Origin: Clostridia bacterium
GTDB taxonomy: Bacteria > Bacillota > Clostridia > Oscillospirales > QAMX01
DNA length: 64,000 nucleotides
Direction: 5' to 3'
NCBI GenBank assembly: GCA_017441705.1
Contig: JAFRWU010000056.1
Coordinates: forward strand, 1-64,000
Positions 25,199 to 33,090 of the stretch are shown piece by piece (positions within the stretch are counted from its first letter, which is position 1; the number at the start of each line of letters is the position of its first letter). The notes under the pieces were generated by a model. It ran no database searches and was not told the DNA's origin. It was given only the letters and a program-made list of their open reading frames with translations. The position numbers and the translations under genes were made by a program.

Positions 25199-26749
25199 AT
25201 GGACCAAAAGTGGAAAGACGCTGTTGAAAAGCTGATTCAAAAAAGAGAAACAGTTTTGGCGGCAGGCGGTTCGGAACGTATCGCAAAACAGCATTCATCG
25301 GGTAAGCTGACCGCAAGAGAACGCATGGAAGCTCTTTTTGATGACGGTACGTTTGTGGAAATCGACGGCATGATTACGTCTCGCGCGGTGGATTTCGGCA
25401 TGGACAAGAAAAAACGTCCCGGCGACGGCGTGGTCACAGGCTATGGCCGCATCCATGGCAGAGTTGCATTTGCATCGTCTCAGGACTTTACTGTCGGAGG
25501 CGGATCTTTGGGAGAGGCTCAGGCCATGAGGATCTGCCGGGCCATGGATAAGGCAATGGAGATGAAGGTGCCGTTCATTTCCATCAATGACAGCGGCGGA
25601 GCAAGGATCGAAGAGGGCATTGACGGCTTGTCCGGCTACGCCGATATTTTCTATCGCAATACCATTGCTTCCGGCGTGATCCCGCAGATTTCGGTTATTC
25701 TCGGCCCCTGCGCGGGGGGCGCCTGTTATTCTCCCGCCATTACCGACTATATCTTTATGACGGAAAAGAACAGCCAGATGTATATTACCGGCCCGGCTGT
25801 TGTGAAGTCCGTAACGGGAGAGGTCATTTCAACTTCCGACCTTGGCGGCGCCGGAGTTCACAGTTCTGTGTCGGGCGTATCTCATTTCGTATATCCTGAC
25901 GATCTCTCCTGCCTGAATGGAGTGCGTCAGCTTCTTGGTTATCTGCCGCAGAACAACGAAGAGATGCCGATGACTGTAAAAGGACATGCGATCGACGGAA
26001 GCGCGGCTCTGTCCGGGATTGTACCGGTGGATTCCAAAAAGCCGTACGACGTCAGAAGCGTGATCAACGCGTTCGTTGATCAGAACAGCTTTTTTGAAGT
26101 GCAGCCGGATTTTGCCCGGAATCTTGTGGTGGGTTTCGCAAGACTGGACGGAGATACGGTCGGTATTGTGGCCAATCAGAGCCAGGTTATGGCAGGCTCG
26201 CTTGAAATCAACGCTTCTGACAAAGGCGCGCGGTTTATTCGATTCTGCGATTGCTTTAACATCCCGCTTCTTACCCTCGTAGATGTTCCGGCTTTCCTGC
26301 CCGGCAGTCAGCAGGAGCATGGCGGAATCATCCGGCACGGTGCGAAGCTGCTTTTTGCGTACTCTGAAGCGACGGTGCCGAAGGTGGGGCTTATTATGCG
26401 AAAGGCATATGGCGGCGCCTACATTGCCATGAACAGCAAAGGGACCGGTGCGGACGTGGTATACGCATGGCCTATCGCCGAGATAGCGGTTATGGGGGCC
26501 AGCGGCGCGGTGTCCATTATCGGGAAAAAGGAAATCGAAAAGGCGGATAATCCGGCGGAGAAGAGGGAAGAGCTGCTGGATGCTTACAACAATAAGTTCA
26601 TGAATCCATATATCGCCGCAGAGCGGGGGTATGTGGATGAAGTTATCCTGCCGGAAGAGACAAGAGAAAAAATAGCGGCTGCTTTCAAAATGCTCAAGAC
26701 GAAGAAACGGTCGCTTCCGCGTAAAAAACATGGGAATATCCCGCTGTAA
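25199..26749 (+). CDS. Acyl-CoA carboxyltransferase, 12S transcarboxylase/PccB-like
   Basis: A 516-residue biotin-dependent carboxyltransferase. It moves CO2 between carboxybiotin and an acyl-CoA such as acetyl- or propionyl-CoA. It has the two crotonase-like domains: N-terminal SGGARIEEGIDGL and GPCAGGACYSPA, and C-terminal GGIIRHGAKLLFAY and GGAYIAMNSKG, which form the two oxyanion holes. The N-terminal GKLTARERMEALFDDGTFVE is typical of PccB/MmdA/12S. The next three genes supply an MmdE-like peptide, a biotin carrier and a 5S-like subunit. With no biotin carboxylase and no membrane beta subunit, a transcarboxylase complex is the best fit. Acyl-CoA choice (acetyl versus propionyl) cannot be read. 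Confidence 0.88.
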   Translation: MDQKWKDAVEKLIQKRETVLAAGGSERIAKQHSSGKLTARERMEALFDDGTFVEIDGMITSRAVDFGMDKKKRPGDGVVTGYGRIHGRVAFASSQDFTVGGGSLGEAQAMRICRAMDKAMEMKVPFISINDSGGARIEEGIDGLSGYADIFYRNTIASGVIPQISVILGPCAGGACYSPAITDYIFMTEKNSQMYITGPAVVKSVTGEVISTSDLGGAGVHSSVSGVSHFVYPDDLSCLNGVRQLLGYLPQNNEEMPMTVKGHAIDGSAALSGIVPVDSKKPYDVRSVINAFVDQNSFFEVQPDFARNLVVGFARLDGDTVGIVANQSQVMAGSLEINASDKGARFIRFCDCFNIPLLTLVDVPAFLPGSQQEHGGIIRHGAKLLFAYSEATVPKVGLIMRKAYGGAYIAMNSKGTGADVVYAWPIAEIAVMGASGAVSIIGKKEIEKADNPAEKREELLDAYNNKFMNPYIAAERGYVDEVILPEETREKIAAAFKMLKTKKRSLPRKKHGNIPL

Positions 26750-26763
26750 TGCCGGAGGGGAAC

Positions 26764-26943
26764 ATGGAGACAGAAAAGATTCTTGCGATGGCCGTCGCTG
26801 CAGCGGCGGAAGAAAACGGAGTCGAGCCTAAGAGGATCATTGTCCGGTCCTTTCGGGAGATCCATAAGAGCAGTCTGGAAAAGTTTATTGCGGACAATCA
26901 CATCACCTATCACAAATATCAATTGGAGGATTCGAGAGCATGA
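26764..26943 (+). CDS. Small soluble MmdE/OadG-C-terminal-like subunit
   Basis: A 59-residue protein. Its ILAMAVAAAAEENG...RIIVRSFREI pattern resembles the C-terminal tail of OadG/MmdD and the 55-residue MmdE subunit, which in decarboxylases helps hold the complex together. There is no transmembrane segment. I prefer the ATG at 26764, behind GGAGGGGAAC, over one at 26749 that overlaps the previous stop. It ends in an ATGA overlap with the biotin carrier gene. It likely bridges the carboxyltransferase subunits; similarity is judged by eye on a short sequence. Confidence 0.6.
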   Translation: METEKILAMAVAAAAEENGVEPKRIIVRSFREIHKSSLEKFIADNHITYHKYQLEDSRA

Positions 26944-27332
26944 GTAAGTATCGTATCATAATGGATGGAAAGACGTACGAAATGGAGATCGAGCTCATCG
27001 ATGAAAACGGCGCCGAACAGCCCGTAATCAGGAAAGAGCAAAAAGAAATCAAAAGTGCTCCGAAGGCTCCCGCAGTAACCGCGGCCGCTCCCCTTGAGCA
27101 GAAACAGGCCGCGACCGGCACGGGGGCGGTTCTTGCTCCGATGCCCGGAACCGTCATTAAGATTGAGAAGAATAAAGGAGAGCCCGTAAAGTCCGGAGAA
27201 GTTGTCCTGATTCTTGAAGCAATGAAGATGGAAAACGAGATCCTGGCGCCCGCCGACGGTACGATCACGGCAATGAACTGTGTTGCCGGCGGGACCGTTG
27301 CCGGCGGGGATGTATTGTTCGAGGTCAAGTGA
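26940..27332 (+). CDS. Biotin carboxyl carrier subunit (1.3S-like)
   Basis: A 130-residue biotinyl protein. An N-terminal segment (about residues 1-35) is followed by an Ala/Pro-rich linker (about 36-60) and a biotinyl domain (about 62-130). The biotinylated Lys96 is in EAMKMENE, and the APMPG and GD..FEVK boundary motifs are present. It would shuttle carboxylate between the 5S-like and 12S-like subunits. A biotin protein ligase must act from elsewhere in the genome. Overlap with the preceding gene (ATGA) and a 10-base gap to the next show tight coupling. Confidence 0.92.
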   Translation: MSKYRIIMDGKTYEMEIELIDENGAEQPVIRKEQKEIKSAPKAPAVTAAAPLEQKQAATGTGAVLAPMPGTVIKIEKNKGEPVKSGEVVLILEAMKMENEILAPADGTITAMNCVAGGTVAGGDVLFEVK

Positions 27333-27342
27333 GGATCCTTTG

Positions 27343-28743
27343 ATGAGTGAACTTTTTGAGAGTAAAAAGCCTCTGCGGATTACGGATACGATATTGCGCG
27401 ACGCACACCAGTCTCAGGCCGCGACTCGTATGAGGATTGAGGATATGCTCCCTGTCTGCGAGGTGCTGGACAGCATCGGCTACTGGTCTGTTGAATGCTG
27501 GGGAGGGGCGACCTTTGATTCCTGCATGCGTTTTCTTCACGAGGATCCGTGGGAGAGGCTGAGGAAACTGAGGAAAGCTTTGCCGAACACAAGGCTTCAG
27601 ATGCTTCTTCGCGGGCAGAATCTTCTTGGATACCGCCACTATGCGGATGATATGGTGGATGCCTTCTGCCGGAAATCGATCGAAAACGGTATCGACGTCG
27701 TACGTATATTCGACGCTTTGAACGACGTCCGCAATATGGAAGCGTCCATGAAAGCCGTAAAGAAGTACGGCGGGATGGTTGAAGCGGCCATGAGCTATAC
27801 AACCAGTCCTGTCCACAGTGAGGAATACTTTGTGGACAAGGCTGTTGTGCTGGAACAGATGGGTGCGGATACGATTTGCATCAAGGACATGGCCAACCTT
27901 CTTCTGCCGGTAAATGCATACAGCCTGGTGAAAAGGCTGAAAGAGCGAGTGTCTATTCCGATCCACTTGCATACACACAATACGACGGGCACCGGCTCTA
28001 TGGTGTATCTCATGGCTGCCATGGCCGGAGTGGATATCATCGACTGTGCTTTGTCGCCCTTCGCCAACGGCACTTCTCAACCCGCCACGGAGTCGGTTGT
28101 TGCGACTCTGAAAGGAACGGAGAGGGACACCGGCCTTGATCTGATGAGGCTCAACGAGGCGGCCGTTCATTTCAAAGGCGTAGCTGCCAGGATGGAGAAG
28201 GAGGGGACGATCAGTTCCAAGGTTCTCCGGGTCGATCCGAATACTCTTCTCTATCAGGTGCCCGGCGGGATGCTTTCCAACCTGCTGTCTCAGCTCAAGC
28301 AGGCGAAAGCAGAGGAACGGCTGGACGAGGTGCTGGCAGAGGTGCCGCGAGTGAGAGCCGATTTCGGCTTTCCTCCGTTGGTGACTCCGACAAGTCAGAT
28401 AGTAGGTACGCAGGCGGTGCTGAATACTCTGATGGGACGCTACAAGAGCTTTACAAAAGAATCGAAAGCTCTTCTGCGCGGGGAGTATGGCGAGCTGCCG
28501 GGTAAGGTGAACGATACGGTCCGGAGGATGGCGATCGGGGACGATACGGTGATCCGCTGCCGCCCCGCGGATCTTCTGGAACCTGAGTTGGACAAAATAA
28601 AAGCACAGTACGGCGATATGGCAAAGACCGAAGAAGATTTGCTGAGTTGTGCTATGTTCCCGCAGGTCGCGCCGGACTTCATCAAAAAGCGGGACGGCCT
28701 GGACGTTCATGAGATTTTTGTGGAATGGGTCGGGAATTCCTGA
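27343..28743 (+). CDS. Oxaloacetate/pyruvate carboxyltransferase subunit (5S/OadA-like)
   Basis: A 467-residue HMGL-like TIM barrel plus PYC_OADA domain. It transfers the carboxyl group of oxaloacetate to biotin, leaving pyruvate. Visible features are TILRDAHQSQ (metal ligand Asp20), the lysine that is carbamylated in the family (Lys181 in CIKDMANL) and the metal ligands His210 and His212 in HLHTHN. It has no C-terminal biotin domain; that function is in the preceding gene. Length and layout match the Propionibacterium transcarboxylase 5S subunit or free OadA. Without OadB it is unlikely to be a sodium-pumping decarboxylase. Confidence 0.88.
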   Translation: MSELFESKKPLRITDTILRDAHQSQAATRMRIEDMLPVCEVLDSIGYWSVECWGGATFDSCMRFLHEDPWERLRKLRKALPNTRLQMLLRGQNLLGYRHYADDMVDAFCRKSIENGIDVVRIFDALNDVRNMEASMKAVKKYGGMVEAAMSYTTSPVHSEEYFVDKAVVLEQMGADTICIKDMANLLLPVNAYSLVKRLKERVSIPIHLHTHNTTGTGSMVYLMAAMAGVDIIDCALSPFANGTSQPATESVVATLKGTERDTGLDLMRLNEAAVHFKGVAARMEKEGTISSKVLRVDPNTLLYQVPGGMLSNLLSQLKQAKAEERLDEVLAEVPRVRADFGFPPLVTPTSQIVGTQAVLNTLMGRYKSFTKESKALLRGEYGELPGKVNDTVRRMAIGDDTVIRCRPADLLEPELDKIKAQYGDMAKTEEDLLSCAMFPQVAPDFIKKRDGLDVHEIFVEWVGNS

Positions 28744-28761
28744 CAGAGAAAGGCGATTGCG

Positions 28762-29847
28762 ATGGCTTTTTTTCATTTCGATTCTGTACGTATTGCCGGA
28801 GTAGCCTCTGCTGTTCCTACAAAAAGAGTAAAAGTTGAGAGCTTTACAGAGAGATTCGGACAGGATACCGTCGAAAGATTTTCCAAAATGACGGGAGTGA
28901 AGGAGTTCAGGCAGACTCTGGAACACCAAACGGCTTCAGATCTTGGTTTCGCGGCAGCGGAGCAGCTGCTCCGGACAAAGCAGGTCTGCCGGGATGAGAT
29001 TGGCGCGTTGATTTTTATCGCGCACAGCGTCGATTACCGGAGGCCGGCAACTGCCTGCGTACTGCATAAAAGACTTGGACTCTCAAAGGACTGCGCGGCT
29101 TTTGATATTGGTCTGGGCTGTTCTGCAACGGTTTACGGTCTGCAGGCAGCAGGTTCGATGATGGCGAATTCCGATATATCCAAGGCGTTGCTGATAACGG
29201 GAGAAAGCCTGACAAAGATGGTCAATCCCGGCGATAAATCCGTAGCCATGCTGTTCGGCGACGGAGGATCGGCGATCCTGCTGGAGAAGCAAAAGGATTC
29301 TCCGATGGATATTCTTCTGCGGACCGATGGCAACGGTTATAACGCTATTATTGCACCGGCCGGCGGATACAGAAATATGGATGCCCCGCGTCAGGACGCA
29401 GTCTGGCCGGACGGCAATATCAGAAACCTGTACAACACCTATATGAACGGGACGGACGTGTTCAGCTTTACGATCACCGAGGTGCCGGCTGCAATCAGGG
29501 ACTTCGTTGAAAAAACCGGCGTTGGAATTGATGAATATGATTGCTTTGCTTTTCATCAGGCCAATCAGTATATCTCGAAGCAGTTAGCCAAGAAATTCAA
29601 GATCCCTATGGAGAAGATGCCGTTATGCCTTGACCGTTATGGGAATACGTCGGCTCCGGCCGCGACAATGGCACTGTGTGATCGTTACGGAGAGGAAAGC
29701 GGTTCAGAGATCAAGACCATGTTTTGCTGTTTTGGCGTAGGCTTGTCCTGGGGGGTTGCTTCTGCTGCAATCAACACGGAGGACATCCTTCCGATCATTG
29801 AAACGGATGAGATCTTTGAAGAAGGGATCATCAACGAACCGTTTTGA
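28762..29847 (+). CDS. FabH-like 3-oxoacyl-ACP synthase III, copy 2
   Basis: A 361-residue ketosynthase III with triad Cys120 (GLGCSATVYG), His265 (FHQAN) and Asn295 (RYGNTSA). It shares with copy 1 the length, the RLGLSKDC segment, GLSWGV and an acidic tail, but many residues differ. It is a diverged paralogue rather than a recent duplicate. Two active KAS III enzymes beside one FabD suggest either two starters, a heterodimer, or one carrying out condensation and the other acyl transfer to a hydroxyl or amine, a known activity of some KAS III-like enzymes. FabG copy 2 follows at once. Confidence 0.9.
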   Translation: MAFFHFDSVRIAGVASAVPTKRVKVESFTERFGQDTVERFSKMTGVKEFRQTLEHQTASDLGFAAAEQLLRTKQVCRDEIGALIFIAHSVDYRRPATACVLHKRLGLSKDCAAFDIGLGCSATVYGLQAAGSMMANSDISKALLITGESLTKMVNPGDKSVAMLFGDGGSAILLEKQKDSPMDILLRTDGNGYNAIIAPAGGYRNMDAPRQDAVWPDGNIRNLYNTYMNGTDVFSFTITEVPAAIRDFVEKTGVGIDEYDCFAFHQANQYISKQLAKKFKIPMEKMPLCLDRYGNTSAPAATMALCDRYGEESGSEIKTMFCCFGVGLSWGVASAAINTEDILPIIETDEIFEEGIINEPF

Positions 29848-29858
29848 GGAGAAGTGGT

Positions 29859-30611
29859 ATGATTCAGTATAATTTTACCGGAAAGCGGATATTGGTGACG
29901 GGAGCGTCGTCCGGGATAGGGGCCGCTGTCACCAGGACCCTCGCCGACGCGGGGGCGGAAGTGATTATGGTCGCAAAAAATGCCGAGAAGCTGGCTTCAG
30001 CAGCGGAATCGTTGGGCGTTAAGGCGTTTTACCCCATCGACTTATCGGACGTCGCGAGCCTTGGCGCGCAGGTAGAAGCGATCATAAAAGAGCGCGGCCC
30101 TCTTGACGGCTTCGTTCACAGCGCGGGGATCGGAACAGTACGTCCGATTAAAATGTGCACCTATGATTATATGAAGCAGATGATGGATATCAATTTCTTC
30201 TCTTTCATTGAAATCATCCGGGTGATCACGAAGAAGAAAAACTTCAATGAGGGCATGGGCATCGTCGGAATCTCTTCCGTGGCCGCAGAGGAGGGGAATC
30301 AAAGCAAGACGGGTTACTGCGCTTCAAAAGCCGCGATGAATGGAGCGATCAGATGCCTGGCGAAGGAACTGGCGCCCAAGAAGATCCGGGTGAATGCCGT
30401 GATGCCGGGAATCACGAGAACGGCAATCTTTGATCAGATCATGGACAACGGCGGAGACTCGGACGACCTGAAGGGGATCCTTCAGAGACAGTATCTGGGC
30501 GTCTGCGAGCCGGATAATATCGCGAATACAGTGGCGTTTCTTCTGTCAGAGGAATCAAACTTCATCACCGGGTCTGCCGTCGCGGTGGATTCGGGAAGGC
30601 TGTCGTCCTAA
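29859..30611 (+). CDS. FabG-like short-chain dehydrogenase/reductase 2
   Basis: A 250-residue reductase with TGASSGIG (residues 14-21), Ser139/140, Tyr153 and Lys157 (GYCASKAAM). The end reads FLLSEESNFITGSAVAVDSG, as in 3-oxoacyl-ACP reductases. The start at 29859 follows TGAGGAGAAGTGGT. It pairs with FabH copy 2 just as SDR 1 precedes FabH copy 1, giving two ketosynthase/reductase sets. I cannot read the stereochemistry of the 3-hydroxy product; the two reductases may differ in that respect or in chain length. Confidence 0.88.
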   Translation: MIQYNFTGKRILVTGASSGIGAAVTRTLADAGAEVIMVAKNAEKLASAAESLGVKAFYPIDLSDVASLGAQVEAIIKERGPLDGFVHSAGIGTVRPIKMCTYDYMKQMMDINFFSFIEIIRVITKKKNFNEGMGIVGISSVAAEEGNQSKTGYCASKAAMNGAIRCLAKELAPKKIRVNAVMPGITRTAIFDQIMDNGGDSDDLKGILQRQYLGVCEPDNIANTVAFLLSEESNFITGSAVAVDSGRLSS

Positions 30612-30634
30612 TACGGGGTAACGGGAGAAAAGAC

Positions 30635-31822
30635 ATGGATAAGATCATCACGCTTGCCGAAAAAGAACGGTGTACCGGCTGCGGCGCCTGTAAAGAAACC
30701 TGTCCCAAAGGGGCGATTTCTTTTTTGCCGGATCAGGAAGGGTTTCCTTCGCCGGTGATCGACGACGAAAAATGCATTCGGTGCGGAATGTGTGAAAAGG
30801 CTTGTCCCGCTTTGCATTTGCCGGAAACGCACGCCATACAGGCGGCCTATGCCGCACAGATCAACGATGAAGCTGCCCTCAAGGACAGCACGTCGGGCGG
30901 TCTGTTTACCGCTTTCGCGCGCGAAGCGTTCCGCCGCGACGGCGTTGTCTATGGCTGCGTATGGGACGACGAGTATCATGCCGTGATCCGCAAAGCGGAG
31001 AACGAAGAAGAGATCAAGCCTATGCGCGGTTCCAAGTACGTCTGGAGCTGGGCGGGCGACGCCTTCCCGGAAATCAAAGCGTATCTGGAGAGCGGACGGA
31101 CGGTGCTGTTTACCGGACTGCCCTGTCAGGCGGCCGGCCTGAAAAGCTATCTGAAAAAGGATTATGATAATCTGCTGCTGGTCGATTGCCTCTGCAGCGG
31201 TGCGCCGAGCCCTATGGCGTTGGATTTGTATCTGGATACGATTTGCAAAAAAGAGGATCGAAAAAATCTGAACCTGAAGTTCAGAGATAAAGATCCTTAC
31301 GGCGTCGGCGTGCATATCACGTATACCGGCAAGAAAAAGAGAATCAAAAAGGGAGAACACATCAGGAATCCCTACTATTGGAGCTTCTATACGCGGCTGG
31401 TAGATCGCGAGTCCTGTTATCAGTGCCCTTACGGTTCCGGCGATCGGGTTTCGGATATCACCATAGGGGATTTTTGGGGTATTTCAGAGTATCATCAGGA
31501 ATTCAAGGTGCGGGACGGCGTCAGCGCGCTGTTAGTCAATTCAGACAAGGGAAAACAGTTCCTTGCCGGGCTTACACCGGGATTAAACCTGTCTGAAACA
31601 GACCCAATGAACATAGCCAAAGAAAACAACCTTTTTATCGGAAACAGGAAGAGAAACATTCATAAACCCCTTAATCGCGCAGACTTTTTTTCCGTACTCA
31701 AGGAAAAGGGCTGGAAAGCTGCGGAACGCAGGTTCCTGTTTACAAAGGGCAGGATGCTCCGGATGGTTTATACGGCCCTTCCGGCACGCGGTGCAAAATT
31801 GATACGAAAAATCGTGCGGTAA
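30635..31822 (+). CDS. Fe-S protein with F420 hydrogenase/dehydrogenase beta-subunit domain
   Basis: A 395-residue protein with two N-terminal 4Fe-4S motifs, CTGCGACKETCP and CIRCGMCEKACP. They are followed by a domain of the coenzyme F420 hydrogenase/dehydrogenase beta family (DSTSGGLFTAFAREA, FTGLPCQAAGL, later CYQCPYG and ISDITIGDFWG). Members in bacterial surface-polysaccharide loci commonly sit beside polysaccharide pyruvyl transferase genes, as here, but their reaction is not established. A redox modification of a sugar or acyl group is possible. The gene follows fabG 2 by 23 bases. Confidence 0.82.
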   Translation: MDKIITLAEKERCTGCGACKETCPKGAISFLPDQEGFPSPVIDDEKCIRCGMCEKACPALHLPETHAIQAAYAAQINDEAALKDSTSGGLFTAFAREAFRRDGVVYGCVWDDEYHAVIRKAENEEEIKPMRGSKYVWSWAGDAFPEIKAYLESGRTVLFTGLPCQAAGLKSYLKKDYDNLLLVDCLCSGAPSPMALDLYLDTICKKEDRKNLNLKFRDKDPYGVGVHITYTGKKKRIKKGEHIRNPYYWSFYTRLVDRESCYQCPYGSGDRVSDITIGDFWGISEYHQEFKVRDGVSALLVNSDKGKQFLAGLTPGLNLSETDPMNIAKENNLFIGNRKRNIHKPLNRADFFSVLKEKGWKAAERRFLFTKGRMLRMVYTALPARGAKLIRKIVR

Positions 31823-31835
31823 AGAGGTGTCGTTC

Positions 31836-32927
31836 ATGTTGCGAGTGTGCGGAATCACATTTGTTCGTACCACTAATTACGGTACCTGTTTTCAGGCGTA
31901 TGCTTTGCAAAAGGCAATTGACGGGATAACTGTCGGGAACGGGGTAAAATGCCAATGTGAGTTCGTCCCGCTTTGGCGCTGCAAAGATCATTTTTCAAAC
32001 AAACAAAGTACGTTTTTTTACTCGCACTTTTTCCGCTTTTTCAAAAGGTTTCAGGAAGACGGCATCCGGTATGCCGATTGTAAGAGTATTCGTGAGCTGC
32101 CTTCTCTGAATCAGGAATACGATGCTTTTGTATGCGGAAGCGACGTAATCTGGAATCCTGTTTTCAATCGACGACTGGGATTGTATTATTTGGATTTCGC
32201 AAACAAGTATAAGTTTTCTTACGCGCCAAGCTTCGGCAAGGCGAATATAGAGGATCCTTTTCTGAATGAAGCGGGACGATGGATATCGGAGTTGGCAGAG
32301 ATTAGCGTAAGGGAACCGTCTGCCGTAGAGATAGTAAAAGAATATGCCGGCCGGGAAGCACAGGTGGTTACCGATCCGGTTCTGCTTTTAGCACCGGACG
32401 AATGGAAACGGATCACTGAAATCAGAAGGGATACTGGCCGTTATATTTTTTCCTATACGACTCACAGTACGTCTGAATATGAACAGTTTCTCCGAAAACT
32501 GTCGAAGCAGACCGGACTGAAGGTGATAAGGGCGGTTTGGGTCAGAGGCACGAAAGCCGCGCTTAAGCAAAAGAGAATCATGATTCAATCACCTGAAAAA
32601 TGGCTTAGTCAGCTTTGCGGTGCGGAATATGTTGTAACGAACTCATTCCATGCAACCGTCTTTTCATCCATGCTGCATAAGAAGTTCTTTACGGTCGTAC
32701 ATGGAGAAAAAGACGAAGGGTCAAACATCAGGATGTATGACTATTTAAAAGCAACGGGCTTGCAGGATCGGATGTATTGCTCGATTCCGGAGACGATCGA
32801 TCTGTCCGACGTCGATTTCTCAGGCTCGGACGATTCGATTCATGAAATGCGCGAGAAGGGGCTTGCCTTCCTGCGGGAAAACCTGGAAGCCGCCTGGAAA
32901 GAAAAGAACCGCGAAAAAACGCCGTGA
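31836..32927 (+). CDS. Polysaccharide pyruvyl transferase family protein 1
   Basis: A 363-residue GT-B-like protein of the pyruvyl transferase family (PF04230 type), expected to use phosphoenolpyruvate to put a pyruvyl ketal on a sugar. Landmarks are GITFVRTTNYGTCFQAYAL near the start, the FVCGSDVIWNPVFN core, SFGKANIE, and VVTNSFHATVFS in the C-terminal donor-binding part. The start at 31836 follows AGAGGTGTCGTTC. GC content is clearly lower than in flanking DNA. Some family members may act as glycosyltransferase-like enzymes; function here is by family only. Confidence 0.82.
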   Translation: MLRVCGITFVRTTNYGTCFQAYALQKAIDGITVGNGVKCQCEFVPLWRCKDHFSNKQSTFFYSHFFRFFKRFQEDGIRYADCKSIRELPSLNQEYDAFVCGSDVIWNPVFNRRLGLYYLDFANKYKFSYAPSFGKANIEDPFLNEAGRWISELAEISVREPSAVEIVKEYAGREAQVVTDPVLLLAPDEWKRITEIRRDTGRYIFSYTTHSTSEYEQFLRKLSKQTGLKVIRAVWVRGTKAALKQKRIMIQSPEKWLSQLCGAEYVVTNSFHATVFSSMLHKKFFTVVHGEKDEGSNIRMYDYLKATGLQDRMYCSIPETIDLSDVDFSGSDDSIHEMREKGLAFLRENLEAAWKEKNREKTP

Positions 32928-33090
32928 TGGACGGCGCGCGAAAGCAACGATCTGCGGATCAATGCGTACTTCAGCCGGATCATATGCCTTCCCCGCAGCG
33001 GCGGACAGGCGATCACATCCTGTGAACGATTCCTGCATGGAGAAGAAACTCTTTTTCCGTGCAGAATATGTTGAAAGACGAGGTAATAGC

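Noticed and set aside
25199-28743. Sodium-pumping oxaloacetate or methylmalonyl-CoA decarboxylase
   Set aside because: These need the polytopic OadB/MmdB subunit and a membrane OadG. No such gene is present, and the MmdE-like peptide has no membrane helix.
19460-30611. Housekeeping fatty acid synthesis cluster
   Set aside because: FabF, FabZ, an enoyl reductase and AccABC are all absent, and the genes are interleaved with wzx, wzy and pyruvyl transferases.
32928-33090. N-terminal extension of pyruvyl transferase 2
   Set aside because: The in-frame sequence has no similarity to paralogue 1, and GAGGTAATAGC marks the ATG at 33091.
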